NCBI RefSeq assembly: GCF_048544455.1
Contig: NC_133526.1
Location: forward strand, 2,930,001-2,994,000
Direction of reading: 5' to 3'
DNA length: 64,000 bases
Source: Silene latifolia
Lineage: Eukaryota > Streptophyta > Magnoliopsida > Caryophyllales > Caryophyllaceae
Of the stretch, positions 1-10,959 are shown one piece after another; the first letter of the stretch is position 1; every line of letters begins with the position of its first letter. The notes under the pieces are model-generated. The model was given only the letters and a program-made list of their open reading frames with translations, searched no databases and had not been told where the DNA came from. The position numbers and the translations under genes were made by a program.

Positions 1-77
1 GAATACATTAAAGTAGGTTACAAAAGAGATTATGAAAAAGTTCAAGGAAAGCATAGAAATACACAATATATTCTTAC

Positions 78-3000
78 TTTTCAGATAGTTTTTCAACTCG
101 TGGACCACCCTAGCATCTTTCACGAAAGAAACAGCGTACGAGTCAACTCCATTGTCAACCCCAAACTTAATATCCTCCCAGTCTTTGTCTGCAAATAGTA
201 TGAGACATAGTAGAAATTATGAATAATTCAACGCAATGTGAACGCACAATAGAAAGGCAGACAGAATGAGATATATGAACCAACCTGTTATGGACGGGAG
301 TGTGGCACTTTTACCACGAACATTCAAATGCCTCCTGGATTTTAGTTCTCCGCCATCAACAACCTTGCATTTTACTGTATCTATTGTCTTCGATATTACA
401 ACCAATGACATCATTCCACCTGATAATTGAGAAGCAGTGTATAAAAAACAGCTCAATCAGGCTGTAGCAATAAATGTATACATATCTTACTACACCATCT
501 ATCAGACTTGGAGTGTTGCCCAACTTTTAATCCCAAACTAGTGTCAACTTCGTACACGATGTTAAACTCCAGAAAATTTTTCCCTTTCTCTTGTTGTTAC
601 GTTTAATGAGAGTTTTTATACCACTATGAAGATATACTACACTTACCATCAACCAGAAGCATGTCACCGGCCTCCACATCATTCACAAAGTCATCGTAAT
701 TGACACTTACAGTATCCTGCGTACTTATGCCTCTTTTGATAGTAAAACTGAACTCTTGTCCCTCCTTAAGGATAATTGGTTTAGGTACATCTCCACTTCT
801 GACCTCAGGACCCTAGACAGAAAACAAACACAAAGGGATATAGTATAAACTTTATACTTGTACTTCGCTAGCCATATATAAATAAACATTATACAAAGAG
901 CACATGCAAAAAAGAGTAAGGGCAGCAATTGAAAGCAAGAGGACCCGGTTCACACAAAATTTCAAGGTTACTGATATATAACATTGCGACATTGCAATGT
1001 AACTAGGAGTGATAGAATAATATTAAGAAGCACGACACTATAAAAACTAAACTCTAGACTTCCCACGGCATGAAAACATTGATTCATCTTGATCGGCAGC
1101 CTTGGGTTTTAAAATTGGAATGGTCTTGCGTAGCTGTTATTTGTTTGTATCTGTAAATATTTACGCAATTCATATCAACATGTTAGCTAAACATTGTACG
1201 TGAAGTACCCAGAGAAACTAGTAAGCACCCCCAGAATCTAACTATTACGCTCTATAGATTTGTGTTTCCAAAGTGCAAAAACAAAACAGAACGTAAGAGC
1301 CTATCAATGTATCTGTGAGAAGAGGTTCAAAATTACAGTTTTTACTTGGTATTTACTCTCTTGGCGGTCAAACTACAAGTACAAACACTCTGTTATACAA
1401 ACACTCTGTATAGAGTATGACATGAATGGGATTTCTGGGACATCTTCTCGAATGTTAAATCTGAAGCCAATTTTATTAAATGGAAGAAATACAATATCGG
1501 AAATTGGCAATTGGATCACACAAAATCCAATTAAGAGATTACAAAATCATATATAGTCCGCCAAACATGATTAAAATTAGTTCAACAATAAACTAGATAT
1601 TATACTCAAAAGAAGAAACTCATACAAAAAAATAATACAACATATAAACAATACTATTAATCGCTTGCAATACCTTAGTATCCAACATTATAGCGATAAC
1701 CTTCTCATCAAATTGAGCATTGTATTCTCTAACCAGGTCAATTGTTTTCTTATGTGAAGCATGATCCCCGTGCGACATATTGAGACGTGCTACATTCATG
1801 CCTTCTTCCGCTAGTTTCCATATCATTTCACGAGTGCTTGTAGGAGGACCAATTGTACACACGATCTTTGTTTTGCGAACAGCTGCTGGTGCTGAGTTTG
1901 GTTGATTTTGGAGATAATCACTTGACATCATGTCGAAAGGAGCCTGCAGAACGCAACACGCAACAGAAGAGCACTCGATTACATTAACTTCAACTAGAAA
2001 TCTACAAAAAAAAATTCTCATGAGATCAATTAGGAAACCAAATCTTTCATTATCAACTTCCAGATATCAGAATTACTAGTGCCTATTTACTTGCACTCCC
2101 GTTATAATCCCTTGATGGCATTGTTACTCAAAATACAGTTTCACACATTTTCAAGAATAAATAAGAAATACTTTGTAATATACAATCACACTAATTGTAG
2201 TTACTTCAAGATCGACTCATTTAAAATACAAACCAACATTTAAGTTACTTCAATCCCAATTATGTTAACCACATTTAAATGCACCATCCAGTTTAGACCA
2301 CATTTCAATAAACATTATTAATGCTCTTAGTTAAAGAAATTATCAAAATTGATTCGGATTGTAATTACCAAAAATGGATCCACCTATCTTATCCATCAAC
2401 GACATTTTCCAAGCATTACTTCGTTCAATCACTCAACGAACAACATACCACAAGTCCACAACAATGAGCAACTGAACATTTTGAAAGCACTCATTTTCGT
2501 AGTAACCACCATATATTTCATGCAACCACATAATTTTTGGTCTGCATCATACAATTTAGACTCGAGAAAGATAAACAAAAAGACGAAAAGCTCAGTGCTT
2601 TTCCTCCTCTTCATCAGTTTCAATTCAAAGGCATTAAACACCAAAAGGTTGTCAGATAACAAAAGAAAAGAATAGTAATTATAGCTACGCCACTGCCTAA
2701 GACTGGCTGTCACCTAGGTAGCACGGACACTCCTCCTAACTAGCCGTCCCATGTTCGATGCCGTGTCCGACACCCGGACACCCGACACTCGTCGGACACA
2801 CGCCTATAGTTTTTAGACGAGGAATAAAATGTCAAAAGAGATTGATTAGAAGATGAGTTTAGGTGGAAAATAAGAACTAGTTATACTTAAGGTCAAATTT
2901 TACGTTCAATTATGTAAATTTAATATCAAATACATTAAAAAATTAAAATCATACGTTATTTATAACTATAAAATATATATTTTATTAAATTTAAATAGCG

Positions 3001-3959
3001 TGTCCGGTGTCCTAAATTTCATGAGACGCCGTATCACGTGTCCGTGTCGTGTCCGTGTCTGTTTTGGTGCTACCTAGGCTGTCACTAGGGCGAACCTAAC
3101 CCGAAATACACCAAACCCGTATTCTACCCGAACTATAAATGACCCGACTCTTAATCTGTCCAACCAACCAGTTTGACAGGTCTACAGGCATTGTATCTAT
3201 TACATCTACCAACAGTCCTGGATCACCACAACCTGCAACATTCTTTCGGAATAAAATCAGAACAGTCTTACAGTACTTACGTGCCTCATTTATTACTCCT
3301 TCCGTATCAATCATTTATTTACCTTTGATTAAAATCGGACAAAGTACTATTATTATTAAATGATTATAAAATCACACGTCATAAATACTAGAGAATCACT
3401 ACTCCAATATCACATACTAATCAGACCGTTTTACCGCGATACAGTCCTCGTTTATTACTCTTTCTGTCTCAATCATTTGTTTACCTTTAACGAAAATCGG
3501 ACAAAGTACTATTATTATTAAATGATTTGAAAAGCACACGTCATATTAAACAGTAATAGTAGAGAATCACTAGTTCACTACTCCAATATTACTGCGGTAC
3601 AGTCCTGTGATTGATTAAACACATTACTATCGATAAATGAGACCGTCTTACACAATAATTACCGAACGTTATGTTAATAACAAGAAGGAAAAGAATGTAC
3701 ATACAGGATTAGTAGAGCCGTTAGGAGAGTAAAAGGCAGTGGAAGAAGAGTCAGTGACCTTAGCAGATCGAACAGTGAAACCATTATCTATCAAAACGCA
3801 TCGTTTCGACAAAGAATTGACAGTATTTCCGGCATTAAAAAACACAAAATCGCCGGAAAGTTTCGACGACGACGATGATGAAGATAAGTGTCGGCAATCG
3901 GAAACGGCGGATTTCAATAAGGATAAATGCGATGAAGAGATATTCGTCATTGCTGCCAT
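78..3959 (-). CDS. PKP2: Plastidial pyruvate kinase beta-type subunit, 5' part (exons 1-5)
   Basis: Pyruvate kinase converts phosphoenolpyruvate and ADP to pyruvate and ATP; the plastid isozyme feeds fatty-acid synthesis. Five exons read on the minus strand with GT-AG borders and matching phases: 3959-3705, 1943-1674, 812-647, 419-285 and 188-78. Exon 1 starts at the only suitable ATG and gives a Ser-rich, basic N-terminus like a chloroplast transit peptide. Exon 2 carries the family start RKTKIVCTIGP and the NMSHGDHASHKK stretch. Exon 3 has GPEVRSGD, exon 4 VVDGGELKSRRHLNVRGK and exon 5 DWEDIKFG...DSYAVSFVKDA. From memory this is close to Arabidopsis PKP2; PKP3 is the alternative. The remaining exons (rest of the barrel and the C-terminal domain) lie beyond the left edge. 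Intron 1 (3704-1944) is large and holds a hAT MITE and a tandem duplication. Confidence 0.9.
2714..3077. mobile_element. hAT-type MITE in intron 1 of the pyruvate kinase gene
   Basis: A 364-bp element has perfect 11-bp terminal inverted repeats (CTAGGTAGCAC at 2714-2724, its complement at 3067-3077). It is flanked by a perfect 8-bp target duplication GCTGTCAC (2706-2713 and 3078-3085). An 8-bp duplication is the hAT signature. Subterminal GTGTCCG/CGGACAC motifs are repeated inside both ends. It has no coding capacity. Confidence 0.85.
3289..3609. repeat. Two-copy tandem duplication, about 160 bp per unit
   Basis: Copy 1 (3289-3450) and copy 2 (3451 to about 3609) share TTTATTACTC, ATCGGACAAAGTACTATT, CACACGTCAT and ACAGTCCT in the same order, with scattered differences. 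The unit contains a CTCCTTCCGT-like start resembling Stowaway MITE ends. It lies in intron 1 of the pyruvate kinase gene. Confidence 0.7.
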
Positions 3960-4038
3960 TGTTGCGAAGGAAGAGAGAGAAGATGGAGGAATTTGGTAAT
4001 GGCGGAGGTTCTGAGGAAGAGTAGTAGAGGTTTTGCGA

Positions 4039-4052
4039 GGGATATTTATTGG
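4039..4052 (-). promoter_or_regulatory. Possible TATA element of the pyruvate kinase gene
   Basis: The minus strand reads CCAATAAATATCCC about 80-90 bp upstream of the ATG at 3959. AATAAATA is an acceptable plant TATA variant and the distance suits a short leader. No other support. Confidence 0.3.
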
Positions 4053-4093
4053 AAATGTGTGTGTGTTGTGAGTTTGTGACCTGAATTATTGTT

Positions 4094-4290
4094 CAATTGG
4101 TCTCCCTTGTGACGGGTTACCATTTGTGACGGATATTTTGTGAGATAAAATGGTAACAAAATGGGTTAGTGGAGAAAGGGGACCACATGAATAGTGTTGC
4201 AGAGAGAGAAAAAGTGGGTACATTGTGAGGTAAAATGGTATCCGTCTTCAGCTTGTGACGGATATGTCATGTCTTCAATGAGAATTTGTG
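4094..4290. mobile_element. Mutator-type MITE (CTTGTGACGG family), copy A
   Basis: A 197-bp element is flanked by a perfect 9-bp duplication ATTATTGTT (4085-4093, 4291-4299). Its ends are related inverted repeats: CAATTGGTCTCCCTTGTGAC on the left and the complement of CACAAATTCTCATTGAAGAC on the right. The 9-bp duplication points to the Mutator superfamily. At least six other copies or pieces of this family lie in the window. Confidence 0.8.
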
Positions 4291-5175
4291 ATTATTGTTA
4301 GTGGTCTTTTTATTGTTATTTTTGGTTGTAACTTGTATTAGTCTCATTAATTAAAATCCGACACACAAACTCAAATGAGACCGGTGTAAATGTTGATATT
4401 AAGGACGATTGCTTAAGAGTTATCCGTGATTTACAGCAACAGAAGCGAGGAAGAAGCGAGTTGTTTTTCATTTATGAGGTCGTCCTTCATTTATGTAATT
4501 TCTTTGATTTTGTTAGGTTTTCTTTTACTCGTCGGGACTCGAGTAGAGTAGCCCATAATCCCATATGTTACCACGTGCTAATGCCTAATGCTATACTATT
4601 GCCTTGTTCTTTTCGACGAAAAAAACCGAATTGAATTGAATAGTGAACCGAAATAAGAGTTAATTTGTAAAAACATAAAATTAAATTGAACTGAGCCGAA
4701 TAAAACTAAACTAAACTTAAATGAGTTAAAATTAAGTTCAGATCCTAAATCGGCCTAATTTGATTGAATTAAGATTGAGATGGTTGAGCAACATTAGGAA
4801 AGGCGTATATTCCAAAGAGGAAGACCACAAAGGTGGGGGAGTTGAACGACTTGATGCCTACTTGATTAGCTCCACGTGGGAGAGTGTTTTCTATGTATGT
4901 CGTTGCATAGCTTTGGGTCAGAAATTTTGCGAAATATTTGCAATAAATGCCAAGGAATCAAGAGGAATATCAATAGGATCTAGGATCTGCTACTCTTCAA
5001 ATACATGTACCGTTGTATACTTGTAGTACTGTATCATAGTCATAGCCCAGAATGTAGTGGTTTCAAATTGGGATAGTCCACTACTAAAATCTTAAATTTG
5101 AATGACACATAACTAAGACAGGGCCTATTAAAGTTTGATTAGGTCATAACTAAGACCGAGCCCTAAAATTAAGTA
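4291..5175. other. Intergenic DNA, no gene seen
   Basis: AT-rich sequence without a supported gene. From about 4599 it has GCCTTGTTCTTTTCGAC followed by GAATTGAATTGAA-type runs. This resembles the left end of the GGCCCTGTTCTTTT Tourist-like family at 35787 and 55470, but I could not place a right end. Confidence 0.5.
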
Positions 5176-5387
5176 CTTCCCACATTTCAAGACACTCGCT
5201 TCTCTCTTCAATATCTCTTAAAATATAAGACTAAATATTATGATATGTACACTTATATGAAAAAGTTTTTCGTAATGAATTTAATGGACCATTTTTATAT
5301 TTTTTGAACAAATATATTTTTGTTAATATTAAAGTCAAAGGCTTACCTCGTAAATGCAAAACGTCATATATAAAGAAATGGAGGGAG
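5176..5387. mobile_element. Stowaway-like MITE
   Basis: A 212-bp element lies between TA dinucleotides. The left end CTTCCCACATTTC and the right end GAAATGGAGGGAG are inverted versions of the plant Tc1/mariner MITE end CTCCCTCCATTTC. The interior is AT-rich and non-coding. Confidence 0.6.
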
Positions 5388-6160
5388 TACAAATTAACGA
5401 GTTTTTAGCCCTAGACTAGCTACCCCATATATTAACACAAATACGTTATTTTGCGGAGAACTAATCTAAATTTACTTAATTTGTCAAACACCACAAAAAC
5501 TACTCTCTAATAAATTATATTATATCCCACTTATTTGTTTACCTGTTTTATTTTAGAGTGTGGTGAGATTATCAGTAAGACCCTCCCAAGTTTTAAGATT
5601 CTGCCACATCAGCTTTCCACTAACTTTTATTATTTTTTTATTGTTCAGACTCACTTTAGACTTTATACATTATCCGCCAGACTCACTTCAGACTCTACTT
5701 TTTCACTTTACTTCTTTTTTTACAAAACAGAAATGACACATGGGAGCCCCTCATTGGATAATTTTCTTTCAAGATGGGGTCAAGACTTACCCAAAGTCTT
5801 AAGTTGAGTCTTGGACTTCCAAGACTCAACTTAAGACTTTGTTAAGACTTTGGTAGAATAGGTAATCTTGGGTGAGTCTTTTCTTAAGATTTACCAAAGT
5901 CTTGTCTCAAGACTACCAATAATGTCAATTGTTTATCTTTCTATTTTAGGAATGTCTTCAATGAACAATTTGGTGATTAGCCCTCCACTTTCAATTTGGT
6001 TCACTTGTCATCTAATAATTGGTCGCATTTTCTTTTCTTGGTCTTTGTACCAAAACTAAAGATAAACAAATGAGCGGAAAATAAAAATGGACGATCAAGG
6101 TCGACAAAAAAGGTAGTTTTGGAGAAATTAGGGCAAAAAAATTAGGTAAATATGCAAACA
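5388..6160. other. Intergenic DNA with one hairpin, no gene seen
   Basis: AT-rich sequence. The one feature of note is the perfect inverted repeat at 5792-5841. The neighbouring copies of AAGACTT-type words (5781-5910) suggest the joined ends of a decayed transposon. Confidence 0.5.
5792..5841. repeat. Perfect inverted repeat, 23-bp arms, 4-nt loop
   Basis: Positions 5792-5814 are exactly complementary to 5819-5841, leaving ACTT as loop. The arm reads CAAAGTCTTAAGTTGAGTCT and onward. More copies of the words AAGACTT and AAGTCTTG flank it on both sides, so it may be the centre of a larger foldback element. Confidence 0.85.
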
Positions 6161-7202
6161 TGATAGGATAGAAGACCAGGTCGTTAAATGCTAGAATTAA
6201 ACTACCAAATTAACAATTTATAAGCCAAACTATACTCTAGATTACTCTAATGGATATAGTAATATAGTGCAAGTAAGGGTCGATCCCAAGAGAAGGACTT
6301 TTAAGCTAAATACTTGAATTGTAAACTATTGAATACTAATGACAAGTTTATAAACAAACAATGGTTATCAACAATGACAAACAATCGATACACATAGATA
6401 CATGGGGGTTTTTGAGTTGATTGGTAACATGAAACAAAATAAAATTGCAACCTTTGTCTAACAAGCAATATAACAAACACTTGGTGAGCAAGAGAATTCA
6501 ATATTAAAGAGGACTTGGTATAATCCTTCTTTAGTAACCAACAATGATAATGTTTGACTCTTTTATAACTCTCCTCTTACTATCCACCCAATACTTTCAA
6601 ATCAAGATGTTAACATACACAAATTAAACCATCCATGTATGTCCTTCAAGTTTAATCAACAATTCATTAAACCATGAGTGCAAATCAAACATGAGCATTA
6701 AGAGTTGTGCCAAGACAAGAAGCTATGATCAATTCTCACAAGATTAAACCATACAAATGAGAAAAGACATGAAATTTCCTACTTATTGCATGAATCCTTT
6801 AAACCAAATCAACATACAACAAGCTTGCTCCAAATAATCCTAGATAGATTAAACCATTTCTCTAGAATTTGCAATAGTTGGGTAAACAAGATGCAAGAGT
6901 GATCAATTCTAACATTCATCTACTCAACATGAAAATCAAGCATAAGGAAAGATCATTAGATAAATAAGAAGAGATTAAAAGAGTCTTACAATACCAAAGT
7001 TGGAGACTTTGGATGAATTACACCAAGCAAGGAAGGATTTAGCCTTCCATAGTCTTCATAAACCCAAACAATAAGGAAAGATTACAACTTTGAATGAAAA
7101 TTGTCTTCTAAATTATTACAAGCTTAAAACTCTAAATATGAGATTAGATGAGATGATATGATCTTCTATGATGTGAGTAGGAGTCCTTCTCTAAGATCTC
7201 AT

Positions 7203-8518
7203 TGTAACACTACGGATTTTGTTAAGTTGTATACTCGACCGAGTAGAGCCTACTCAGAGTAGTGTTAATCAGGAGTCCTGTTTTGGTTCTCGCGAGTAAT
7301 ACTCGGCCGAGTATGGAGAATACTCGACCGAGTAGATGATACTCGGCGAGTATAACTTTACTCGACCGAGTATTGATCAAGCGAGTGTTATTTTGACGGT
7401 TTGATTAGGGAGTGTTTAAGATTATTTTTATATTCCGCGTCAGTTTCTAAACATCATTCCAACCCTAATCATTCTACGATCTCTCCCTAATCACTCCCTA
7501 ATCATCCTCATATCTCGTTGTGTGTGCAAATCGTCGTGATCCTTGCGTGTAGTCTCTTATTCTACTGTTGGTAAGTTTCATCCCCTTGTCATTTGTATTC
7601 TTTTGGGGTTACTGTATATATGAATTGGGGAAAATGGGATTGAGCAATGTGTAATTGTATTATGTGATTATTGTTGTAGGTGACGATGTGATATTTGTTA
7701 TGCATTTGTATGGTTGATTGCGGATAGCGGATTGCGAAAAGGTAGGGTTTCTCCTACTCAAGATCGTTAATTGATTGAGATTGCATATGTTCATAATTGT
7801 TGTTATCTGCTGATCATCGGAGGATGGGTGTTGTGGAGACTGTGTTGGTGTGGTTGTGTTGTGACGGTTGTGGTGTTGTGACAGCTGTGATGCTGTGTGT
7901 GTGTGATTGTGGTGGAGTCACTTGCGGGAGTGGCTTCACACCCTAGTTCGCTCTCCGTGGAACCCGTCACGGGAGGGGATGTGCACATTAAGGGACAGGG
8001 ATTGTTAGTCGCTCGTTGATGAGCTGGACTAGGTGGGGATGGGCTGCGGTCACCCACTGGCGGCGAGGATTACCTGTTGCGATGGGTAATCTGGCAGGGC
8101 TACACACTTCGTGTGAGATCGATGATCAGCTGGTTGTATTGTTGTTGTTTTATATTGATTGAGTAGTACTGACCCCGTGTTGTTGTTTTGTAAAACCTGC
8201 GGTGATCCATTCGGGGATGGTGAGCAGATTGTGACAGGTAATGCAGATGTTTAGCTATGGGACAGTCATGGGGAGTCACCACGTCAAGTCTAGCTTCCGT
8301 TGTTATGAGTTTAGATGTCTTGGATTTCATTTGTATTAAGACCTTGTACGTTTATTTTGAGTTGGTCTGAGATAATGTAATCTTTAACTTTTATACTTTA
8401 ATAAATGTTGTTTGGAATTTGTAACTTTGATATACTAACCTCGGGAAACCGAGATGGTAACAGCCTTTCATGCTAGGGTAGTCCTTGGTAAGGTACCTTG
8501 GTATGAGGGGGTGTTACA
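7203..8518 (+). repeat. 5' LTR of the LARD-like element
   Basis: 1316 bp from TGTAACAC to GTGTTACA, matching 32462-33855 over its whole length. Its first 180 bp carry repeated ACTCGACCGAGT/ACTCGGCCGAGT palindromes. It holds one copy of a 57-bp unit that is doubled in the 3' LTR. Confidence 0.9.
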
Positions 8519-8521
8519 AAG

Positions 8522-8532
8522 TGGTATCGAGC
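8522..8532 (+). promoter_or_regulatory. Primer binding site, initiator Met tRNA type
   Basis: TGGTATCGAGC begins three bases after the LTR end. It resembles TGGTATCAGAGC, the usual site complementary to the 3' end of initiator Met tRNA in plant retrotransposons. Confidence 0.65.
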
Positions 8533-9372
8533 GACGATTCCGGCACCTAAAACAAATGAACCCAATGAACTTAGGGAGTCTAAATAAAATGAACCCGGGG
8601 AGAGTTGTTTGGAGCTGCCGCAAAGACTTGGGAGACGTCCCGAAGTCGCATTAAGGCCCTTACGATCTCAAGCCGGTCACATGGGGGAAATTGTTGTATG
8701 TTGAGTCATGTGTGTTTGATACCTATAGTTGGAATCTTGTGCATGGTTGGATGAAATGATGAAAGAAGTGGAATGTGATGGTTGTTGAAAGATGTATCGA
8801 GGATTTGTTGATGTTAAACTTTGAGCATGGAATATGTTGGTATGTTAAGTGTTGAAACATGGTAAAAATATGAAGGGTGAATTGTGAATTGTATCTGGTT
8901 GATGTTGAGCATAAAGGATGTGATCATGTTACCTGTTTAATACAATGTTGAACATGAAGTATGGTAGTGGTACATGTGCATATGAACATGATGATTTTAA
9001 TGCTTGATTGTTGGTAGAAGCATGTGATTAAGGTCATGCGTCTATATATGTGAATGTCGTGTTTAATTTTCATGTGAGTATGATAAGAGTTCACTGGTGT
9101 ACTGGTCTCTTGGAGTTTTGAGTCGTTATTGTTTGTTTTATGCATGTTAAAGTTGTTTTGATAAGTAATTTTGATTTGTATACAAACCGATTTTGGAAGG
9201 GTTGTCTTAAAACTGTCATAAGTCGAGTTCTGGAAATGATATTGCTGTGATTCCAGGTTGAGGTGATAGCTTGTCCTCTTACGATTCTAACGATAGGTCA
9301 CACGCCCAAAATGACCAAGTAACGAGTGAGATATGACTGTTTTACGAAAACTGGACGGTGCTGAGAACTGCG

Positions 9373-9680
9373 CCGACACTCGACCGAGTAGTCCCTACTC
9401 GGCCGAGTATCTTTTATACTCGACCGAGTATTCCATATTCGGCCGAGTAATCTCTCTGTGATAATACTGTTTAGCGTCTGGAGTCGTGAACTCGGCCGAG
9501 TAGTCTCATACTCGACCGAGTAAGGTCTACTCGGCCGAGTATTCCCAATACTCGACCGAGTAATCCTTCTGCGACAATTGAGTTTGCTTCTGAGTCGAAA
9601 ACTCGACCGAGTAATATAGTTACTCGACCGAGTAACTTGTAATCGACCTAGTATGTTATGTACTCGACCGAGTACCTCAT
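9373..9680. repeat. Array of CTCGRCCGAG palindromes in the LARD internal region
   Basis: About eleven copies of a 12-14-bp near-palindrome alternate between ACTCGACCGAGT and ACTCGGCCGAGT, spaced roughly 15-40 bp. The same words occur at 7229-7375 and 32491-32640 in both LTRs. The long minus-strand open frame over this array is a by-product of the repeat. Confidence 0.85.
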
Positions 9681-10959
9681 TGGGCGGCCACTTTGAGTCG
9701 GTGGCTATGTTCTTACTTTTGTTTTGAGCCGTGACTATGTTTTTACATTGTTTTGAGTCGTAGGGTATATACACATGTATGTTTTGAGTCTTAACGCATT
9801 CTTTTATATGTGAGACGGTCTTGATACGTAAGTTACCGGAAGTTATGACATGGAGAATGATGGCTTATGAGGGACATGTGTTGGGTAAGGAAGACATGTG
9901 TTAATGTGGTTGTGAAGGATAGTGGAAAAAGAAAAGGGAAGAATGATGAGCTAATCGAGGTAAAGAGCATGTTTTGTGAGATATGATGAGTGATATAGTT
10001 GTGTGTTGAAGTAGTATAAAAGTAAGTGTATATGGGCAAGGGTGATGTAAGTGTAAAGAAGCATGAGAATGAAAGATTGAGATAAGGGATACGAATAGTG
10101 GCATATTTGGATGTGTAAGGATTTATTGAGGAAGACAGCTATGATAGAGTTGCTTAAGGATATATGTAATGGAAGGTTGTTGTAAGAAGATAGGAAAGAG
10201 AGGTATATAGTGAACTTAAAGGAAGTTATGTCGCGATGTGGATTTGTAGATAGTGGCTAAGTTTGGGAAGTTGGAATATCAAGGGGTGAGCCTAGTGTGT
10301 AATTCTTTGGACAAACGGTATGAAGTGAATTTTGGTTTCTAGAGATACGAAAGGGAGATACGACTAATTGAAGAGTGACTGTTAGTGCGTGGACTTGATG
10401 GTGACAAGGGTGAGTGTGAAGCAAGATAAGAGATGACAAATGATAAGAAGAATGATAAGATATTGATATGAATTAATGGAATTAGAGTTGTGGAGCTATG
10501 GAAAATAAACAAATGATTAAAGAGTTAAGTAGAAAGAAAAAGGAGATGACTTATTATTTTGGCATTATTAAGTAAAAGGAGGGAAAGAGGGATGGAATAA
10601 GTTGAGAGAACGTTGACCGGAGTTAAGGAGCATGAAGGTAAGAAATTATGGAAATGTACGATATCCCCACTAGAGGGTGTGAGTTAATGGTTATATAGGA
10701 GAGCAGGACGACTTGTTAGCCGTGAGTTTCGAGGTATTAAGGGAATAAGGAGCTTGTAGAGTGGTTACACGATATGAGATTTTGGTGGAGAGTTAGGTAA
10801 CGATATGATAAAGGATAGAATTGGGAATAATGTTGAGGTAAATCTTGTTGATGGATTGGATGTTCGTTATTTGGGATGATAACCAAAGAGAGAAAACGGA
10901 TTGTGATATTAAGAAGTGATAGTAAGAGAGTAGTCACATGAAGGATGTTGGTGCCATAG

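Noticed and set aside
3096-3363. Short frames on both strands in pyruvate kinase intron 1
   Set aside because: Intronic, no match to the expected exon sequence, overlap a tandem duplication.
9373-9680. CRISPR-like array of short repeats
   Set aside because: Repeats are palindromic, irregularly spaced and inside a plant retroelement; spacers are not of constant length.
9298-9774. 158-codon minus-strand frame in the LARD interior
   Set aside because: It runs over the CTCGACCGAG array, so its Arg/Ser-rich pattern follows from the repeat; no domain.
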